From: Luscinia megarhynchos
Lineage: Eukaryota > Chordata > Aves > Passeriformes > Turdidae
Direction of reading: 5' to 3'
DNA length: 64,000 nt
Assembly: GCA_034336665.1 (NCBI GenBank)
Contig: JAPFBE010000032.1
Coordinates: forward strand, 3,162,001 to 3,226,000
Shown: positions 37,718 to 50,172 of the stretch, in pieces
Position numbering within the stretch: position 1 is the first letter of the stretch
How the letters are laid out: every line of letters begins with the position of its first letter
Position numbers and translations under genes: made by a program
The notes under the pieces: model-generated
The model's database searches: none
What the model saw: the letters and a program-made list of their open reading frames with translations, nothing else
What the model was told of the DNA's origin: nothing

Positions 37718-38328
37718 TGTGAAATTACTACTTGGTTGTTCAACATGAAATTACCCTGAAGAGATTCAAAACTGCTATAAGGTTGAACGGGGTTTGGACC
37801 CCTCTGGACATGTCTGTACAAATCTGGGCCTTGTGTGTGTGCACCAGACAAAAACTATATTTAGTTGCTGTGTTTTGCTGTTCAGTTATTGCTGCACATT
37901 TTGCTGTTAGTTCTCACATCTCTTTCACACGCTAGCTGTTTTTGTGTATTTCTCAGTTTAGACCAGTGTTTACAACAGGTGGCCAGCATGAGAACATTTT
38001 GGGAGTGTTTTGATAACTTGTTTGAAACCCCACAAGGATGCTGAAACATCAAATATGCTAAATAGGGAGAGAAGAAGTTGAAATCATTGAATACCAAGAT
38101 TAGAAGATTCAAGATAGGGAGGGGCAGTGAAAATTTGAAGACCACCAATTAAAGACTTTTGGGGGGTTGAAGGGGTGGATTAATATTCTAAAATTACCAA
38201 TTGTAAAAGGTTTCCCCACGTGGGTGATGGTTCTGGAAATGTATAATTGGGGTGAATTGTAAACAATAAATCGGCTTCTGTGAAATCATATTGGTTTGCT
38301 GTTCAGAAGTCCAGTTTCTTCCCACACA
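37718..38328 (+). mobile_element. Probable solo LTR, about 0.6 kb
   Basis: The 3' part has the layout of R-U5: caataaatcggcttctg (AATAAA near 38264) followed by a short tail ending CTTCCCACACA. A TGTGAAATTACTACTTGG start at 37718 gives a plausible length. No target-site duplication could be confirmed, so the left boundary is tentative. Confidence 0.5.
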
Positions 38329-41255
38329 AAACTTAGAGTCCACTATTTGAGATGAGAATTTATGTAATTTGACTCCATACCTGATCCTGATATCTTACTT
38401 TTGTGTGTTTGTTACAGTAGATTACTTCAATGGGGGGGCGGGGAAGGGGTGGAGCTATTAACAAAGTAGACTTGGCCTTGAAGAAAATTTCAGTAAGATT
38501 TTGGACTTTGGAACCATTTTCCCATAGCTACTTTTTTAATTTTTAAACATTTCCTCTAGGGAAATAGGCTTAAATAAAGAAACAACTTCAGCAATGGAAA
38601 CATCTTACAGCAAATTTCTTGGTATACATTAAGACATCATTTTATGTTTTGGTCCCTATCGTTTCTTGTAACCTGTTCTATCTTACATTAAGTATGTTGT
38701 TATAAATATTTAAGAAGTCTCATGGGAAATTGTGTATATTGATTCAAATAAGATTTTCTGCCTGATAACCACTGCTGAGTGTCATCTTCCTGACAGTCTG
38801 TAAGAAGAGGCAACTGTCTTCTGGAAATTACACTGAAAGGGAACCATAATGGGTAAAATGGTAGTATTTCTTTAGTGCCGTAGTACATTTATTCAGTAAA
38901 AGTTCTGTAACAACAGGAGAGGAAAGATAAAAAGCCTTCCTTCAGCAATATTAGACATGAAGAAAGAGAGAAAAGGAGAAACGAGGGACTACATTACCTG
39001 GAGCAATGACTTCTAAGCCACTATGGACAACACTGGGAATGTCAGAAGATAAAAAATTAATGGTTTAATTCAGAATTTGTAAGGATTGACAGGAAAATAA
39101 ATACACAGGTCAGATTTCTAAAAAGACAATTTAAAAAATGTTTTTAAAATATAGATGAGATTTTTTAAAATTGAATTTGAATGTCAGTGGTTGCATGAAT
39201 TACTATCGTACATTCACAAAAACTTTGCAGACAGGCAATTTTGAGAATTGCTCAAGTCCATTTCTGTAAAAAAACAGAACAAAAACACCCCACCTAAGGC
39301 TTTTCTGCATTTTATAAAGTGCTTGTCCAAAATTCAAGATGCATATAAAACACTGAAAATTTTTGATTAAAAAAAATGGAAACATAGTAACAGTTTACTC
39401 AAATGGAAACTAAAAACCTAAGTCAATCCATAAGCCACTATTTCCTATGTCACATTCCTAAGAGATAACCCTCACCTATTATCTTAAAGCTCAGTAGAGT
39501 TCATATTCTGAAACTGACAAGTGTGATGAAAAGTGTAAAGTACAATACAATGCTTTACCATCAGTTTTGAGACATTACAATGTAAACAGTAATGTTCACA
39601 TTTCTCAATTGACTTTCAATATTCTGATAATAAATATTTCAAAGATCCTAGATTATTATAATATAGGACAATGATTTTCAGACTCTGCCTCTTTAATTAT
39701 ATCACTCACTATGAAGCCAATACAACACTAGAAGAACTAACTACCTTAACTTACAACATGCCTCTTCCTACAGTGATATTAAAATAATCCAGCCTGGATG
39801 ACATTTTTTTACACTGTACAAAGATCACAACTGTCTACTTAACTGGACTTTTTGAATTTGATAAGTGTCACGTCACTGTCTTTTATTTAGGCTCAGCCAT
39901 ACAAACATCAGCTTGAGCTGTAGTTTTCTAAGCTACTGTGCAAGACAAGTACTGTGCTAAAAATATACAGCTACTCAACCTTTGAGATATTCTCTAGAGA
40001 CCAAATTTTTTTTTATATGAGATTGAAATTAATAGGAAATGCCCTTCCTGTGTTTTTTAGGTTGCAAGGCTAATGAATTTACCTTCTCAATGGAGAAAAA
40101 AAAGGAGGGAGGTAGAGAAATGAGTTTGCATTTTTAATTTCCTTGAATTAAAAAATCCCCAAGTTTATAAAGGAATTGCACTAGAACCTGGCAATTTTGG
40201 CAAGTTGTACTTTAATTCACACCTAGAACCGATAGAAATGCTTGTGAAAGGAGGTGAGTGCAAAGATAGACTCACTTCTTTTAAGTCAAGGTATTTTTAT
40301 ACAGAGAAATTAACAGCTCTAATTAGAAAGGTCTGGCCACACATATACAGCTATGACACATCTAATTCACTACAACTATACAAAAACAGCCTATATAAAT
40401 TGAACACTCCATTTGAGCAATACAAAACACTTTGCAGTATAATACAAGAAAATAATTTACTGATTTATGATTAGGACTTTCATATATTACAGCAAAATGA
40501 CTGTCAGTACTGATTCTGAAAAAAAAAGTGTGCTTCACAATTAACTAAGTTTTCAAGTCAGCTTGTTAAGAAATTCAGTGCTTTATGTATAGCAAAAACA
40601 TGGAGCTGAAATACACATGCAAATTTCCATTTTAATACTAGTTATACCAGTTAAACATTTGATTTTAAATAGAAAATTTCTGAATGGAACAAAAAGTGAA
40701 AGAAGTCAGGTTAATCAAATATAAACCTTACAAAATGCTTTAAATGTATTTTCTTTCAAAGTTTCAATGATGTCATCACTTCCAAAAGAATTTGCTTATT
40801 CAAAGGCCTTGTACGAAAAGTTTTATTTCATAGTATACTCACACACAAGCAGATATTCCCACCTATTTTTCCAATAATTTTTTTTCCCCCCATATAATGT
40901 TAATGGAAAACCTTAAGTAGTACTGGTACAAACCAGAAAAATTACTTAACTGTGCTCTGGCCAGAATATGAGCTGGGAGGAAAGGAAAAAATATTATTAA
41001 AGCCACAGGCAAACAGCAGCCTGCCCTCTACCCTCTTGCTATGACAAACCCTCCAAATATCTTGAAAAGAACAGCACCTATGTTGTCAGAGCAGCGCAAA
41101 GGGCAGAGAACTAGAGGCAGGACTGGAAGAAGCCCTTTTTTTCTAAACTTTAGGTAGAATATAATGTGTGATTTATAATTTTGAGAGACCTTCAGTACAT
41201 TTCCTAAAGATAAAATAGGAAAATTTTCAGCTATGGAAATAAACAAAAATCTCAC
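38329..41255. other. Intronic sequence next to the GNAQ exon
   Basis: No further exon or repeat was recognised. On the minus strand this follows the exon's splice donor and is therefore GNAQ intron if the locus is active. Confidence 0.55.
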
Positions 41256-41440
41256 CTTATTATCGTCGTACTTGTATGGGATTTTGAGGGTATCCATGGC
41301 TCTGATCATGGCCTGCATTGCTGTAAATATATTCTGGTACACCAATTTCGTAAAGCCCCTTTTGTCTTCATCAGAGTAACCTGATCCATGAATGATTCTC
41401 ATCTGTTTGATGAACGTGCTTTTGCCACTCTCTCCAGTGC
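41256..41440 (-). CDS. GNAQ: GNAQ exon 2: G protein subunit alpha q, P-loop and start of helical domain
   Basis: GNAQ couples seven-transmembrane receptors to phospholipase C-beta at the plasma membrane. This internal exon encodes the nucleotide-binding P-loop GTGESGKS, the [14 protein letters not shown] segment and the first helical-domain part with [16 protein letters not shown]. Gly-Ser-Gly-Tyr-Ser after IIH and [10 protein letters not shown] favour GNAQ over GNA11. On the minus strand it is preceded by tgtcttgcag and followed by gtgagat, consensus acceptor and donor. Its length, 185 bp, and its start in codon phase 1 agree with GNAQ exon 2 of other vertebrates. No stop or indel is present. 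Near its end it reads YKYDDNK where the usual protein has Glu-His before Asn-Lys. The remaining exons lie outside the window. Confidence 0.93.
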
Positions 41441-42974
41441 CTGCAAGACAAATAAGAATATACTTCAGCCAATGTACACAAATATGACTTTTCTGCACAA
41501 AGTGGACAGCTTGTTCAGTGCAGGGCAAGACACTGTCAAGTGGTTATGGTGCTTGCAAGGTGCTTGCATCAATATCATAACAGCAGTAACACAGTAACAA
41601 CTGAAGCAACATTGAATTAAGACTTTTATTTTGAACACAAAATAGAAGCAGAAAAAAATAGCAATGAGTTAATAACTAAAACAAAATATACTCTCCAAAA
41701 AATCTAGAATATACCACTGTGTATTTAAAATTATAAGCATAAAATTCCATTCCCAAAGATATAGTTCTCAACTATAGGGAATTACTATTAGATGTTCTAT
41801 CACAAAATCATAGAGTAAGAACAAAAATTAGCTTGTGTGGCCAACTTTCAGATCATTATGGTAAACAGCAATATACAACCAATGCATATTTTTTTTTAGA
41901 AAGCCAAATAATATAATAATTACAGTTGGGCAAATTTCAACCTCAGAAATATATAAAATCAGCTTTACGTAAAATTTGGCTTGTATTTGTTAATGGAGAG
42001 TCATTATTTCCTTTAAATTTCTTTGTGTCTGTGTACTTTACAGAAAGCATAAATAACTAATAAATTAATATTCTGCATGTCTTCCAATTTAAAGTTAATA
42101 TTTGCTTGTTTGGAATTTTGCACAAAATATATCACACAGCATTTTTTCCTTTGGCAAAATTCAGTCTCTCTGTGATTAACATAGCTTATCTAAGCAAACA
42201 AAAAATATTAATACTTTATAAGAAGGAAGTGAAATTTAAAACAGTTGCACAGCCATATGAATGCTCTATGTTCACCTAGCTATTTAGCTCCCTAAGAAAT
42301 GCAATGCATTTAAAGGCATGCAGTACTTAGCCTTTCAGTCTAGATTTTATTTTGATCATTTTTATAAAGCTTTCAGGCTTTATTTATCATATAATACTTG
42401 ACTACCAGTACAAAGGAAGCCTTATGCTTTACATGATTTTTTAGGTGTCTCAGAGTAGTGTATTTCACAAGCAGTGCAATGCAAGGTTACAGCATGATTC
42501 TGTGCTTGCAACTCTTAAGTATTTCAGGTAATACACCTCAAAATCTAACCTCAAAGTCTATACAAGATTTTGTCTTTACTGTGTGTGACTGTTCATTCAA
42601 CTCCCACTTAAATTTTTGGCTATCATAGATCATGCTAAGGCATGGTGTATGCTAGGAGCAGAGCCAGAAAGAGCTAAATAGCCATTATGTAATCATTATC
42701 AGCTGCAAATTGTTGTTTACAGGAGCTGTTATCTTTTGTTTGGCAGTCTCCTCAGAATCTGCTAAATTATGAAAATGGTATAGACCAAATCTCCAAGACA
42801 GAGAGTATAGAACACTAGCTTACCCAAAAAGCTTTTGAAGTAGATCCAACAGCAGTTGGGCTGCTGAGGCTTTAATGCTTCCTGATATGGTACAGGAGAT
42901 GCCTGCACCTTGATGGAAGAGGAAGGATGGGCACTCTCACTGTTAGATAGGCAACTAATTCTTTTCCTCATAGG
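41441..42974. other. Intronic sequence upstream of the GNAQ exon
   Basis: AT-rich sequence with a pyrimidine-rich tract before the acceptor. No further exon or repeat boundary was recognised. A 125-codon minus-strand ORF at 42762-43139 runs into the neighbouring LTR and has no domain support. Confidence 0.5.
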
Positions 42975-43438
42975 TGTGTTACCAGATGAAAAATGGTCTA
43001 TTCCTGGTGATCTAACACAATGCTTATTGTCCAAAACTACTGCCCTATGGAAACTGCACAGTGCCCATTGTGTAAGAAGGAGAACTGGAAGTTCACCAGC
43101 CTCAGTGTCCTGCCAACTCAGCCAGGTCACCAGGAACATTGCAGTCTACAACCACCAGGGACCACCAGAGAGACCCTCAGACAGAAGAACGCATGCATAA
43201 AGGGGAGGGAAAATATGTTAATGATGTTGGGAAAATGATTATCATATATATGTTTAGTCTGGGACAATCAATGAATATGTATGTAAAATACAGTATATAA
43301 AGTGAAACTTTCCTGTACCCAGCATGCACAGCTTTGGGAGGAGCTATCCCCCTGTGCATTTGGCCAAATAAAGAATTACTGTTTCTTAATGCTACATTGG
43401 TGTTAAGGGGTTTTTATTTGACCAAATTTTTGGTAACA
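42975..43438 (+). repeat. 5' LTR of ERV1-b
   Basis: The right end, TTTTTGGTAACA, is followed by a primer-binding site. A TATA box (tatataaa, 43294-43301) and AATAAA (43367-43372) are spaced as in U3-R. The left boundary at TGTGTTACC is a best guess giving about 465 bp. No duplication was identified. Confidence 0.6.
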
Positions 43439-43442
43439 GTTT

Positions 43443-43460
43443 TGGTGACCCAGATGGGAC
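43443..43460 (+). promoter_or_regulatory. Primer-binding site of ERV1-b
   Basis: TGGTGACCCAGATGGGAC lies four bases after the LTR end. The primer tRNA was not identified. Confidence 0.55.
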
Positions 43461-44454
43461 AGACTCCTGAATTTCAATGGATCCGAGGAATCACAGGACC
43501 TCCAGCTGGCACCGAGGGGTTCTTGGGGAGAACCTTTGATGCCTGGTCCAAAGGAAATCAGGGCAAGACCCCTGGTAAGATAAAGGCATTCTTTACATTA
43601 CTCTAAAGATATAACTGCTAACCTACCTGTAAGATGCAGCAAAAGCTACACAGGGTTTGGTTTAAAGGTACCTAAGGTGAGAAAAAGGAAGGGTTAGAGT
43701 CCCTTCTAAGGAGCTCCTAAACAGTAATTTGTTATAATAGGAAACAAAACTTTGGAAGGGGTATCACAGATCTCACTGCTGGGATGTATCTTGAAATGCT
43801 GGAAACAAATTGGGGGTAATCCCCTCATGTGTGAAAAACGTACAATTTTGTTATCAGCGATAGCCACTTTACATGCTGGAAGATCAAAAGAAGTGGCCTA
43901 AGGATGGAACCTTACAGTATAACACCCTGTCACAATTAATGTTGTTTTGTACAAGGGAAAATAAGTGGAATGAATTTCCTTATGTTGACTTGTTTTTCAC
44001 CCTAAGAAATCATCCAGAGTGGCAAAAGGAAGGTGGGACGATCCCCCAAGATCCATTAATTTTAGCACTTGAAAAGGAAAAGAAAGGTGAAGGGTTGAAA
44101 AAGTGTTCTGCATGCAGCATAGGGCAGAGGTGCTTAAAGTGTGGAAGAGAGGACGAGGATGATTTAGAGATGATGGTTGCTCCATAGCAAAGAGCAGGTG
44201 AGGTGAATGATGAATCGGCGGGTAACAGGTGGACTGAACGATGAATCCGCAGGGAACGTGGCTAGATGCATAAGTAGGTCATGGGAGAGTGGACTGGAAC
44301 AGAGAGAACACTTTAGGGGATCGGAGGATTTTAGCCCGATTGCAGGATGCACTAGAAGGCAGCAAGGAGATGTTGGGGGGAATGATGGGGATATTCAAAT
44401 GGCTCCCCTCTGGTAGGTGTTCGGGAATCATGGTCCAGTAAAAGTAAAGACCCC

Positions 44455-46260
44455 TGTGCTGGTTTGGCACTTTTTGAGAGGAGCAGCTAGGCTTCCTCTA
44501 AGTCTGACAAAAACCAATCAGTGATCGGTTTTGAGAACTGAAAACCGGTTAAACCACTGAAAGAGATGGACACGTCTCTGTGAGATTCACATTTTAAAAC
44601 GAACAAACCCCAGGAAAGTTTTCTTTCTCTTCCAGCCACAGTACAGGTAAAACCGGCCTGGGCCCTCTGTGCGGCCCGGCCCGGCCCGGGCAGGGGCGGG
44701 CAGGTTCTGACGCAGGGCTCAGGAAGCCCACCAGGCCCCTGTTTTCTGCTGGCGTCCCCTGATAGAAAGGGTGAGGGGAGGCCCGCGTGGTTGTTAAGAT
44801 CTTAGTTTCCCCCCCAGCGCGGCTAGGGAGTCCGCGGCTTGGCTGAACATCGAGCCGACATTAAAACCCTGCCCTGCCGCAGGCCCAGGACGAGCCAGGG
44901 GGTCTGTGCCCTCCCCCCCCCAACCCCCCCAAGGCCAGCAGCTCTGGGGCAGCCAGGCCCGCCCTCGCCATGCTGCCCGCGCAACCTGGGGGAGAGACAG
45001 CTGAGCCCCGTTCTGGCAAGGCCCCCCCACCCTTGCCTGCTGGGCAGGGGGAAGGGAAGACCATCAGCCCGCAGTTGAAATTGAATGTAGCAAACGCCAG
45101 AAAACAGCCATGCAGCCAGAAAAAAAACACCACCACTTTCTTGCTGGGCCCTTACGATCCCAGCCCAAGCCCATCGAGGCCTTGAAAGACTATTGTAAAT
45201 AGATTGCCACCTGGAAGAGATCACATGACCCTCTATAGGCCCGCACAAGGTATTAACACTTTCACTGCCCAGAATGAGACTTGTAGATACTTTGTTCTCT
45301 CTCCTGAGTGAAAGAAGAGGACCAAGATGAAGATATGCACAGAAACATCATGAAAACACCAAGGTCAGAAAACGGGAATGGTCTGGTCTTAGATGAGGGA
45401 CGGAGGAGAGTCATGAACGGAAATTCCACTTTTTTTTTTAAGCTCTAGAGACTCTTGTCTCCCTATAACACATAGAGATTATGAGGTGAATGAATGTTTT
45501 AACTGTAGATATGAGCAGAGGCATTGGTGCTAAAGTAAGCAGATGTTGAAATGGCTATGATCCCATAAGTTTGAACAGAGAGGAGATGAAGGTCCCTGCT
45601 GCCTCCCGGGGGGGGGGGGAGGGGGGGGGAAGAAGAGGAAGACAACAAAGAAGACAAAGATGAAGATGAAGAAGACGAAGACAAAGACAAAGACAAAGAC
45701 GAAGACGAAGACGAAGAAGAAGAAGACCACTGTTTTCAAAGATGAAGAGAGCTTTTTTTGAACTGTTATAGTCGTTAAACTGTGCCCCATAAATTGATAT
45801 GGTCCTCAGTAATGTTTGTCGGAAAACTGTTAGGTGAGGAAGTGATTTTTACATAGTGATCAGATTTCCATTCTCCCAGGCGGCTGATCACTGTGACATC
45901 GAAGTCACAAGAAAACTGTTTCTTGTGTAGAAATCTCCATAGACTGAACAGAGAAGTCTCCTCTCCCAATAAACTGGTGAAAGATTATTTTTTAAAATGG
46001 TAAACTGACTGGTTAGTTTTTCTACATTGTCAGTGTGAAAGAAAAGAAGTTTTGGGGGGAGAATGAGTGTTCTGGAAGTTTTATTCTGAGTTTCATTTTT
46101 TAAAATTTTTCCTCATAATATCTAGTAATAAAAGTTTTCTTTGCAACCTTTAAATTTTTAGCCTGCTTTGCCTTCCTCTTAATCCTATCTCACAGCAGGA
46201 AATAAGTAAATAATTCTAATGGGTGCACTGGATTATTAGCCAATGCTAAATTCCACACCA
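44455..46260 (+). mobile_element. Solo LTR, 1806 bp, TSD ACCCC
   Basis: It starts TGTGCTGGTTTGGCAC and ends AATTCCACACCA. Perfect acccc duplications lie at 44450-44454 and 46261-46265. Gag of ERV1-b continues on both sides. It is related to the LTR at 6732-9801. A GC-rich core lies at 44660-45090, with a GA-rich tandem tract at 45630-45725. Confidence 0.9.
45630..45725. repeat. GA-rich tandem repeat (GAAGAC/AAAGAC units)
   Basis: Imperfect 6-bp units (gaagac, aaagac, gatgaa) run for about 90 bp in the solo LTR, after a poly-G stretch (45609-45629). This makes an almost pure purine strand. Ser/Phe/Val-rich ORFs opposite are artefacts. Confidence 0.85.
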
Positions 46261-47306
46261 ACCCCATTTTCAATTGTGGATTTAATGTCATGGAGAAAGG
46301 CAGCAGGAGTTTATAGAGAGGATCTGGACAGAGTTGCTTAAGTATTTGAAACCATAATTAGGACTCGGGACCCTGACTGGAATGATATACAAGTGATGTC
46401 AGATATGCTGTTGGATAGCATAGAAAAAAGGAGGGTCTTGACCATGGCCAGAAAGCAGGTGGAGGGGGCACATGTTAATGCAGACTTGTAAAGAACATTA
46501 GATCAGAATTTTCCTTCAACAAATCCAAGGTGGGACCCTAATTTACTGGGGCCCTGAGATCATTTAACAAGATATCAGAGATGGATATTGTTTGGCGTAA
46601 AGCATGCTGTACCGAAAGCCATGAACTGGTCAAAACTGTATGAGGTAAAGCAGGACAGTACTGAATCCCCCATGGCTTTCATGGAACAATTGAAGGGGAC
46701 TGCCAGAAAATATACTAATCTGGATCCTGAGAAGCCAGAGGAGGCTGTACAGTTAGAAACTATCTTTATAGAACAGTCTGCCCCAGATACTGGAAAGAAA
46801 TTCCAGAAACAGGAAGGAGCGCAGTCACGTGACTTAGGAAAGTTGTTAGATTAAGTGTGGAAAGCATATAATGACAGGGATAGGTAAAAAGAACTACAAC
46901 CGGCTAGAAGGGAAAACAAGAGACATGACAAACTGTGACTCTGAAGGTGGCTAAGGGACCTGTGGAGAGTACTAAGGGACTGGCCAAGAGGGGCGGTTGG
47001 GTAAAGGGAACAAGGGGAAGGGGAGGTGGGAGGCTCCCACCATTTCCCCGACAACAGTTAGGGGAAGACCAGTATGTAGTCTGTGAGGAAAAGGGGCATT
47101 GGAAGGGAGAATGCCCACAGGCTGGAAAGCTGGACCCAGTCTTAAAGATTAGACCATTAGAAGATGAAGATTGAAAGGGACCAGGGGAACTCTATCCCAG
47201 CTGATCACCTGGTTACATTGAGGCTGGGGAAAGAAGTGGAATTTTTGGTGGACACAGGAGCCACTTATTCCGTATTTAATGCATGCAAAAGGAAACTTAG
47301 TAGGAA

Positions 47307-49265
47307 TGTGGTTGTTTTGGAGTGATGCTATGATACTGTATCCCTTATCATCTGCTTTATGCCCAGACACGGGTCCTGTACCTTTAAGCTTAAAGGGGGA
47401 GGGAGGGGGAGGCCATGAAATTATTTCAGTAGTCTCTGTTCAAAAACACAGGTAACTTTTTCGGCTTTTCCCCAGCTCTTGGCTCTGTGTATGCATGTGT
47501 TGGTTTCATGTGCTACGGGGTGGAGCCGCCTGAGGGAAGCTGCATGAGGCTGGGGGGTAGGAGGGGCTATCCCGTCTCTGTAGGCTTCCCCTGTGAGCTG
47601 CGGGGACCAATCGGAGAGCTGGTTTGGTGATGGACAGCTCGGGAAACCAATCGAAGGTTTTTCGCTTTCACAAATCAAATTGGATTAAGTTAACTGCTCT
47701 CTTTTGGCTTCCAGCTCCCAGGAGGTGCGGTGGCCTCTGGCCAGGGCACCGGTCCCCCAGCCTGGCTCAGGGCTCTGTGGTGGGGGGCCCTGCTCGGCCG
47801 CATGGTCCCGGGCCCCGGCCTCCGGCCCCCCCCCCCCCCCCGGACCGCATGGTCCCCGGATCTGACTCCGGGTGGCCCTCAGGCTGCCCGGGATCAACTC
47901 TCCACATGGCATGGCTGAGCGGGGGGAATCGGGGAGCCACCAAAGGCTCTCCCTTCCCCCTCCCCTCCCCGTTCTGAGAGAAGAGGCCTCCAGCTGCCCA
48001 TGTGGCTTCTTCATGATCTGGATACAATTTTAACTCTTTTTAATGCCTGGATAAGATTCTCAATCTCCTGAGCTCCCCTGAATGAGAAGAAATGAAGCAT
48101 GGAGACTACAGAGGTCAGCAGAATGAAGATAAAGTTCCTGGTGGGAAGAGATTGAAAAGATACAACTGATAAGTAACTGAAAACTTTTTTTTTGTGGGCT
48201 AAGGGGACTGTGACTACACTAAAATTCCTTTAAACTGTAAAATATACTTGGGGAGGTTTGGATGCTTGAGTAGAAGACTTTTTGCCTTGGGGAAATTGAG
48301 CTCTCTCTGTTCTGGGATTAGAATATGAACAGAGACATTTGATAGAGAAGGAGATGAAGAGAATTTTGTTTTCAGCAGCCTGCCTTTAAAAGTGGTACCC
48401 CAATTGTGTAACATAACCCATAGCACAGCTTTGGAAGGACTGTGAAAATGGGAGGAGAGTCATAATCTGCAATATTTTCACGGGCACATGTAGATTGTGA
48501 AGGTGAAGACACCCCCTAAGCCATAACTAAAAAAGGGACTTTTCTCTCTTAAGTGAACTGAAATGATTGTTTGGGTGGATAACTGACTGAAGTGTTTTCT
48601 GTATGATGTTAAGGAATGTGGAATGAAGGGAGGAGGGAATAATCTAGGAATCTTATTCTGAATTCTTTTTTTTGTGTTATTAATAAATTTTTTCTTGTAC
48701 CTTTTTAAGTTTTGAGCCTGCCTTGTCTCTACTCCCAAATCCTATCTCTAAAAGAAATTAAATATATTATAATTGGCAAAACCCAAGTCACACTGTGACA
48801 ATGTAGTAGGAAAAAAAGGAGTTGTATATTTGCTTTTAGCTTACTTCTTTTTTGTTAGCTGAGGCAAGAAGCTTTTTTCCCCAGGAGTGTGGCTTCTTCT
48901 TCTGGAATTGTTCAGCTTTGCTCTGGTCTGAAACACTTGAACATCACTGGGAGCTGCACGCAGCGGCCCAGCGGGGGGAAGGCTTCAGGGACACCACATT
49001 CCAGCTCGAGACCTCAGGAGAAGCCTAGCAAGACCCTAAAAATCCAAAATCTTTCTCCACAATGAGAAGGCTTATTATCTAACAATATTCATTTTCTTTT
49101 CCATGGCTGCATGCACTCTGCTTATTGAATAAACAGGGTTTTCTTGTATTTTCCTCCAATAAATTTCTTTTGAACCTGTAGGGGAGGGGCTGTTGAAACT
49201 TACCTCTCTTTAGAGGACATGTTCATTTCAGGACATTTCCTCCTAATTTTTTACAAACCAAGACA
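47307..49265 (+). mobile_element. LTR of about 0.65 kb in ERV1-b protease, split by a family A LTR
   Basis: It starts TGTGGTTGTTTTGGAGTG and ends TTACAAACCAAGACA. The flanks gtaggaa (47300-47306) and gtggtaa (49266-49272) are imperfect duplicates, and the protease reading resumes immediately after. AATAAA signals occur near 49129 and 49161. The nested LTR at 47495-48800 lies in its 5' half. Confidence 0.75.
47495..48800 (+). mobile_element. Solo LTR, family A, nested
   Basis: It starts TGTGTTGGTTTCATG and ends CACTGTGACA. The flanks atgca (47490-47494) and atgta (48801-48805) match at four of five. Its GC-rich core (47720-47910) includes a 17-bp C run near 47827-47843. Confidence 0.82.
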
Positions 49266-49560
49266 GTGGTAAATATAATTGGTGCTTCAGGGAAAAGTGA
49301 AATTCAGTCCTTTTTACAAGCCATGAAATTTAAATTAGGAAAGAATTGGATTACTCATGAATTTCTATATGTGCCCGAATGCCCAGCTCCCTTTCTGGGG
49401 AGAGATTTATTGTGAAAATTGGATGCTCAAATAATTTTTCAGGATGGGGAAATACAAATTTAAATACCAGAATCAAAAGCCATTGGGACAAGGATTTTTA
49501 TGTTATAGGAGTCAAATAAATTGGAAGAAATCCCATAGGAGGTAGAGAATGCTGTGACCC

Positions 49561-50172
49561 TGTTGGAACCCAGAAACCTGGGAGTTTTGAGCTTTCTATG
49601 CTTTCTAACACTGACCTCCAGGAGAACACTGTTTTTGACTTGAGGCCTTGGAGAAGGCATCCAAATGTGAGTGATTGAGTTAGAGTCATGGGTGTATAGT
49701 TGGAATAGAAGTGTGTGATTTCACATGGTGAAGAGTTTTTTAATTTGATGTTTTTAGCATATAGTAATAAGTATGGGACAAGATGGAGGGTTTTGGGTGT
49801 TGTCTCTTTCTATCTTCTTCCTTCTTCATGGTTTCAGGTAGTAGTTTTGGGTTGGATAGTTAGTGTTGCACTGTGGGTCACAGGAGTTTCGTTATTGGGT
49901 CAAAAGTATAAATAATATAGGTGTTGGTTCTTTATTGGACTGTTTAGCTTTAAAATACTTTGTAACTAGCTAGATTCACCTCCATTTTGCTCACCTTTAA
50001 CTGGTAGCTAGAAGTGTTGCAAAACTCACTGTACTTTAGATAAGATTTAATAAACAACAGAGTCCGAACACGATAAATTTGTCTCCTTCATGTTTTTAAT
50101 CCTGACTCTGAGTGAAGACAGAAGAAAATGAAGACAAGCCACTAATTAGGTGGTGCAGTTCACCCTTTTACA
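49561..50172 (+). repeat. LTR of the class II-like insertion, 612 bp
   Basis: It starts TGTTGGAACCCAG and ends CCCTTTTACA. AATAAA lies near 50050. It is followed by TGGTGATCCCACATGAGG at 50175-50192, a primer-site candidate. A lysine/arginine-rich ORF at 50150-50536 may be leader or the start of gag. Its identity is not certain. Confidence 0.6.

Larger units (their letters stand above)
43873..47174 (+). pseudogene. gag: ERV1-b gag pseudogene, split by a solo LTR
   Basis: The matrix part is open at 43873-44187 (104 codons), with a gammaretrovirus-like pattern (KWPKDGTL, FPYVDLFF) and a later Cys cluster CSACSIGQRCLKC. A p12-like segment runs to 44454, where the solo LTR is inserted. Capsid resumes at 46266 and is clearest in 46588-46854, around a major-homology-like KQDSTESPMAFMEQLKG block followed by TIFIEQSAPDTG, typical of class I gag. 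The nucleocapsid zinc knuckle (47070-47120) reads YVVCEEKGHWKGEC. The first zinc-ligand Cys is Tyr (codon 47073-47075), so metal binding would be lost. Several stops interrupt the gene. Confidence 0.8.

Noticed and set aside
41028..41528. The full 166-codon ORF around the GNAQ exon as a coding unit
   Set aside because: Only 41256-41440 matches GNAQ; sequence on both sides is intron, marked by consensus splice sites.
42762..43139. 125-codon minus-strand ORF as another exon
   Set aside because: It has no recognisable domain, no convincing splice sites, and overlaps the ERV1-b LTR.
45499..45790. Ser-rich and Phe/Val-repeat minus-strand ORFs
   Set aside because: They are translations of the purine-rich tandem tract in a solo LTR.
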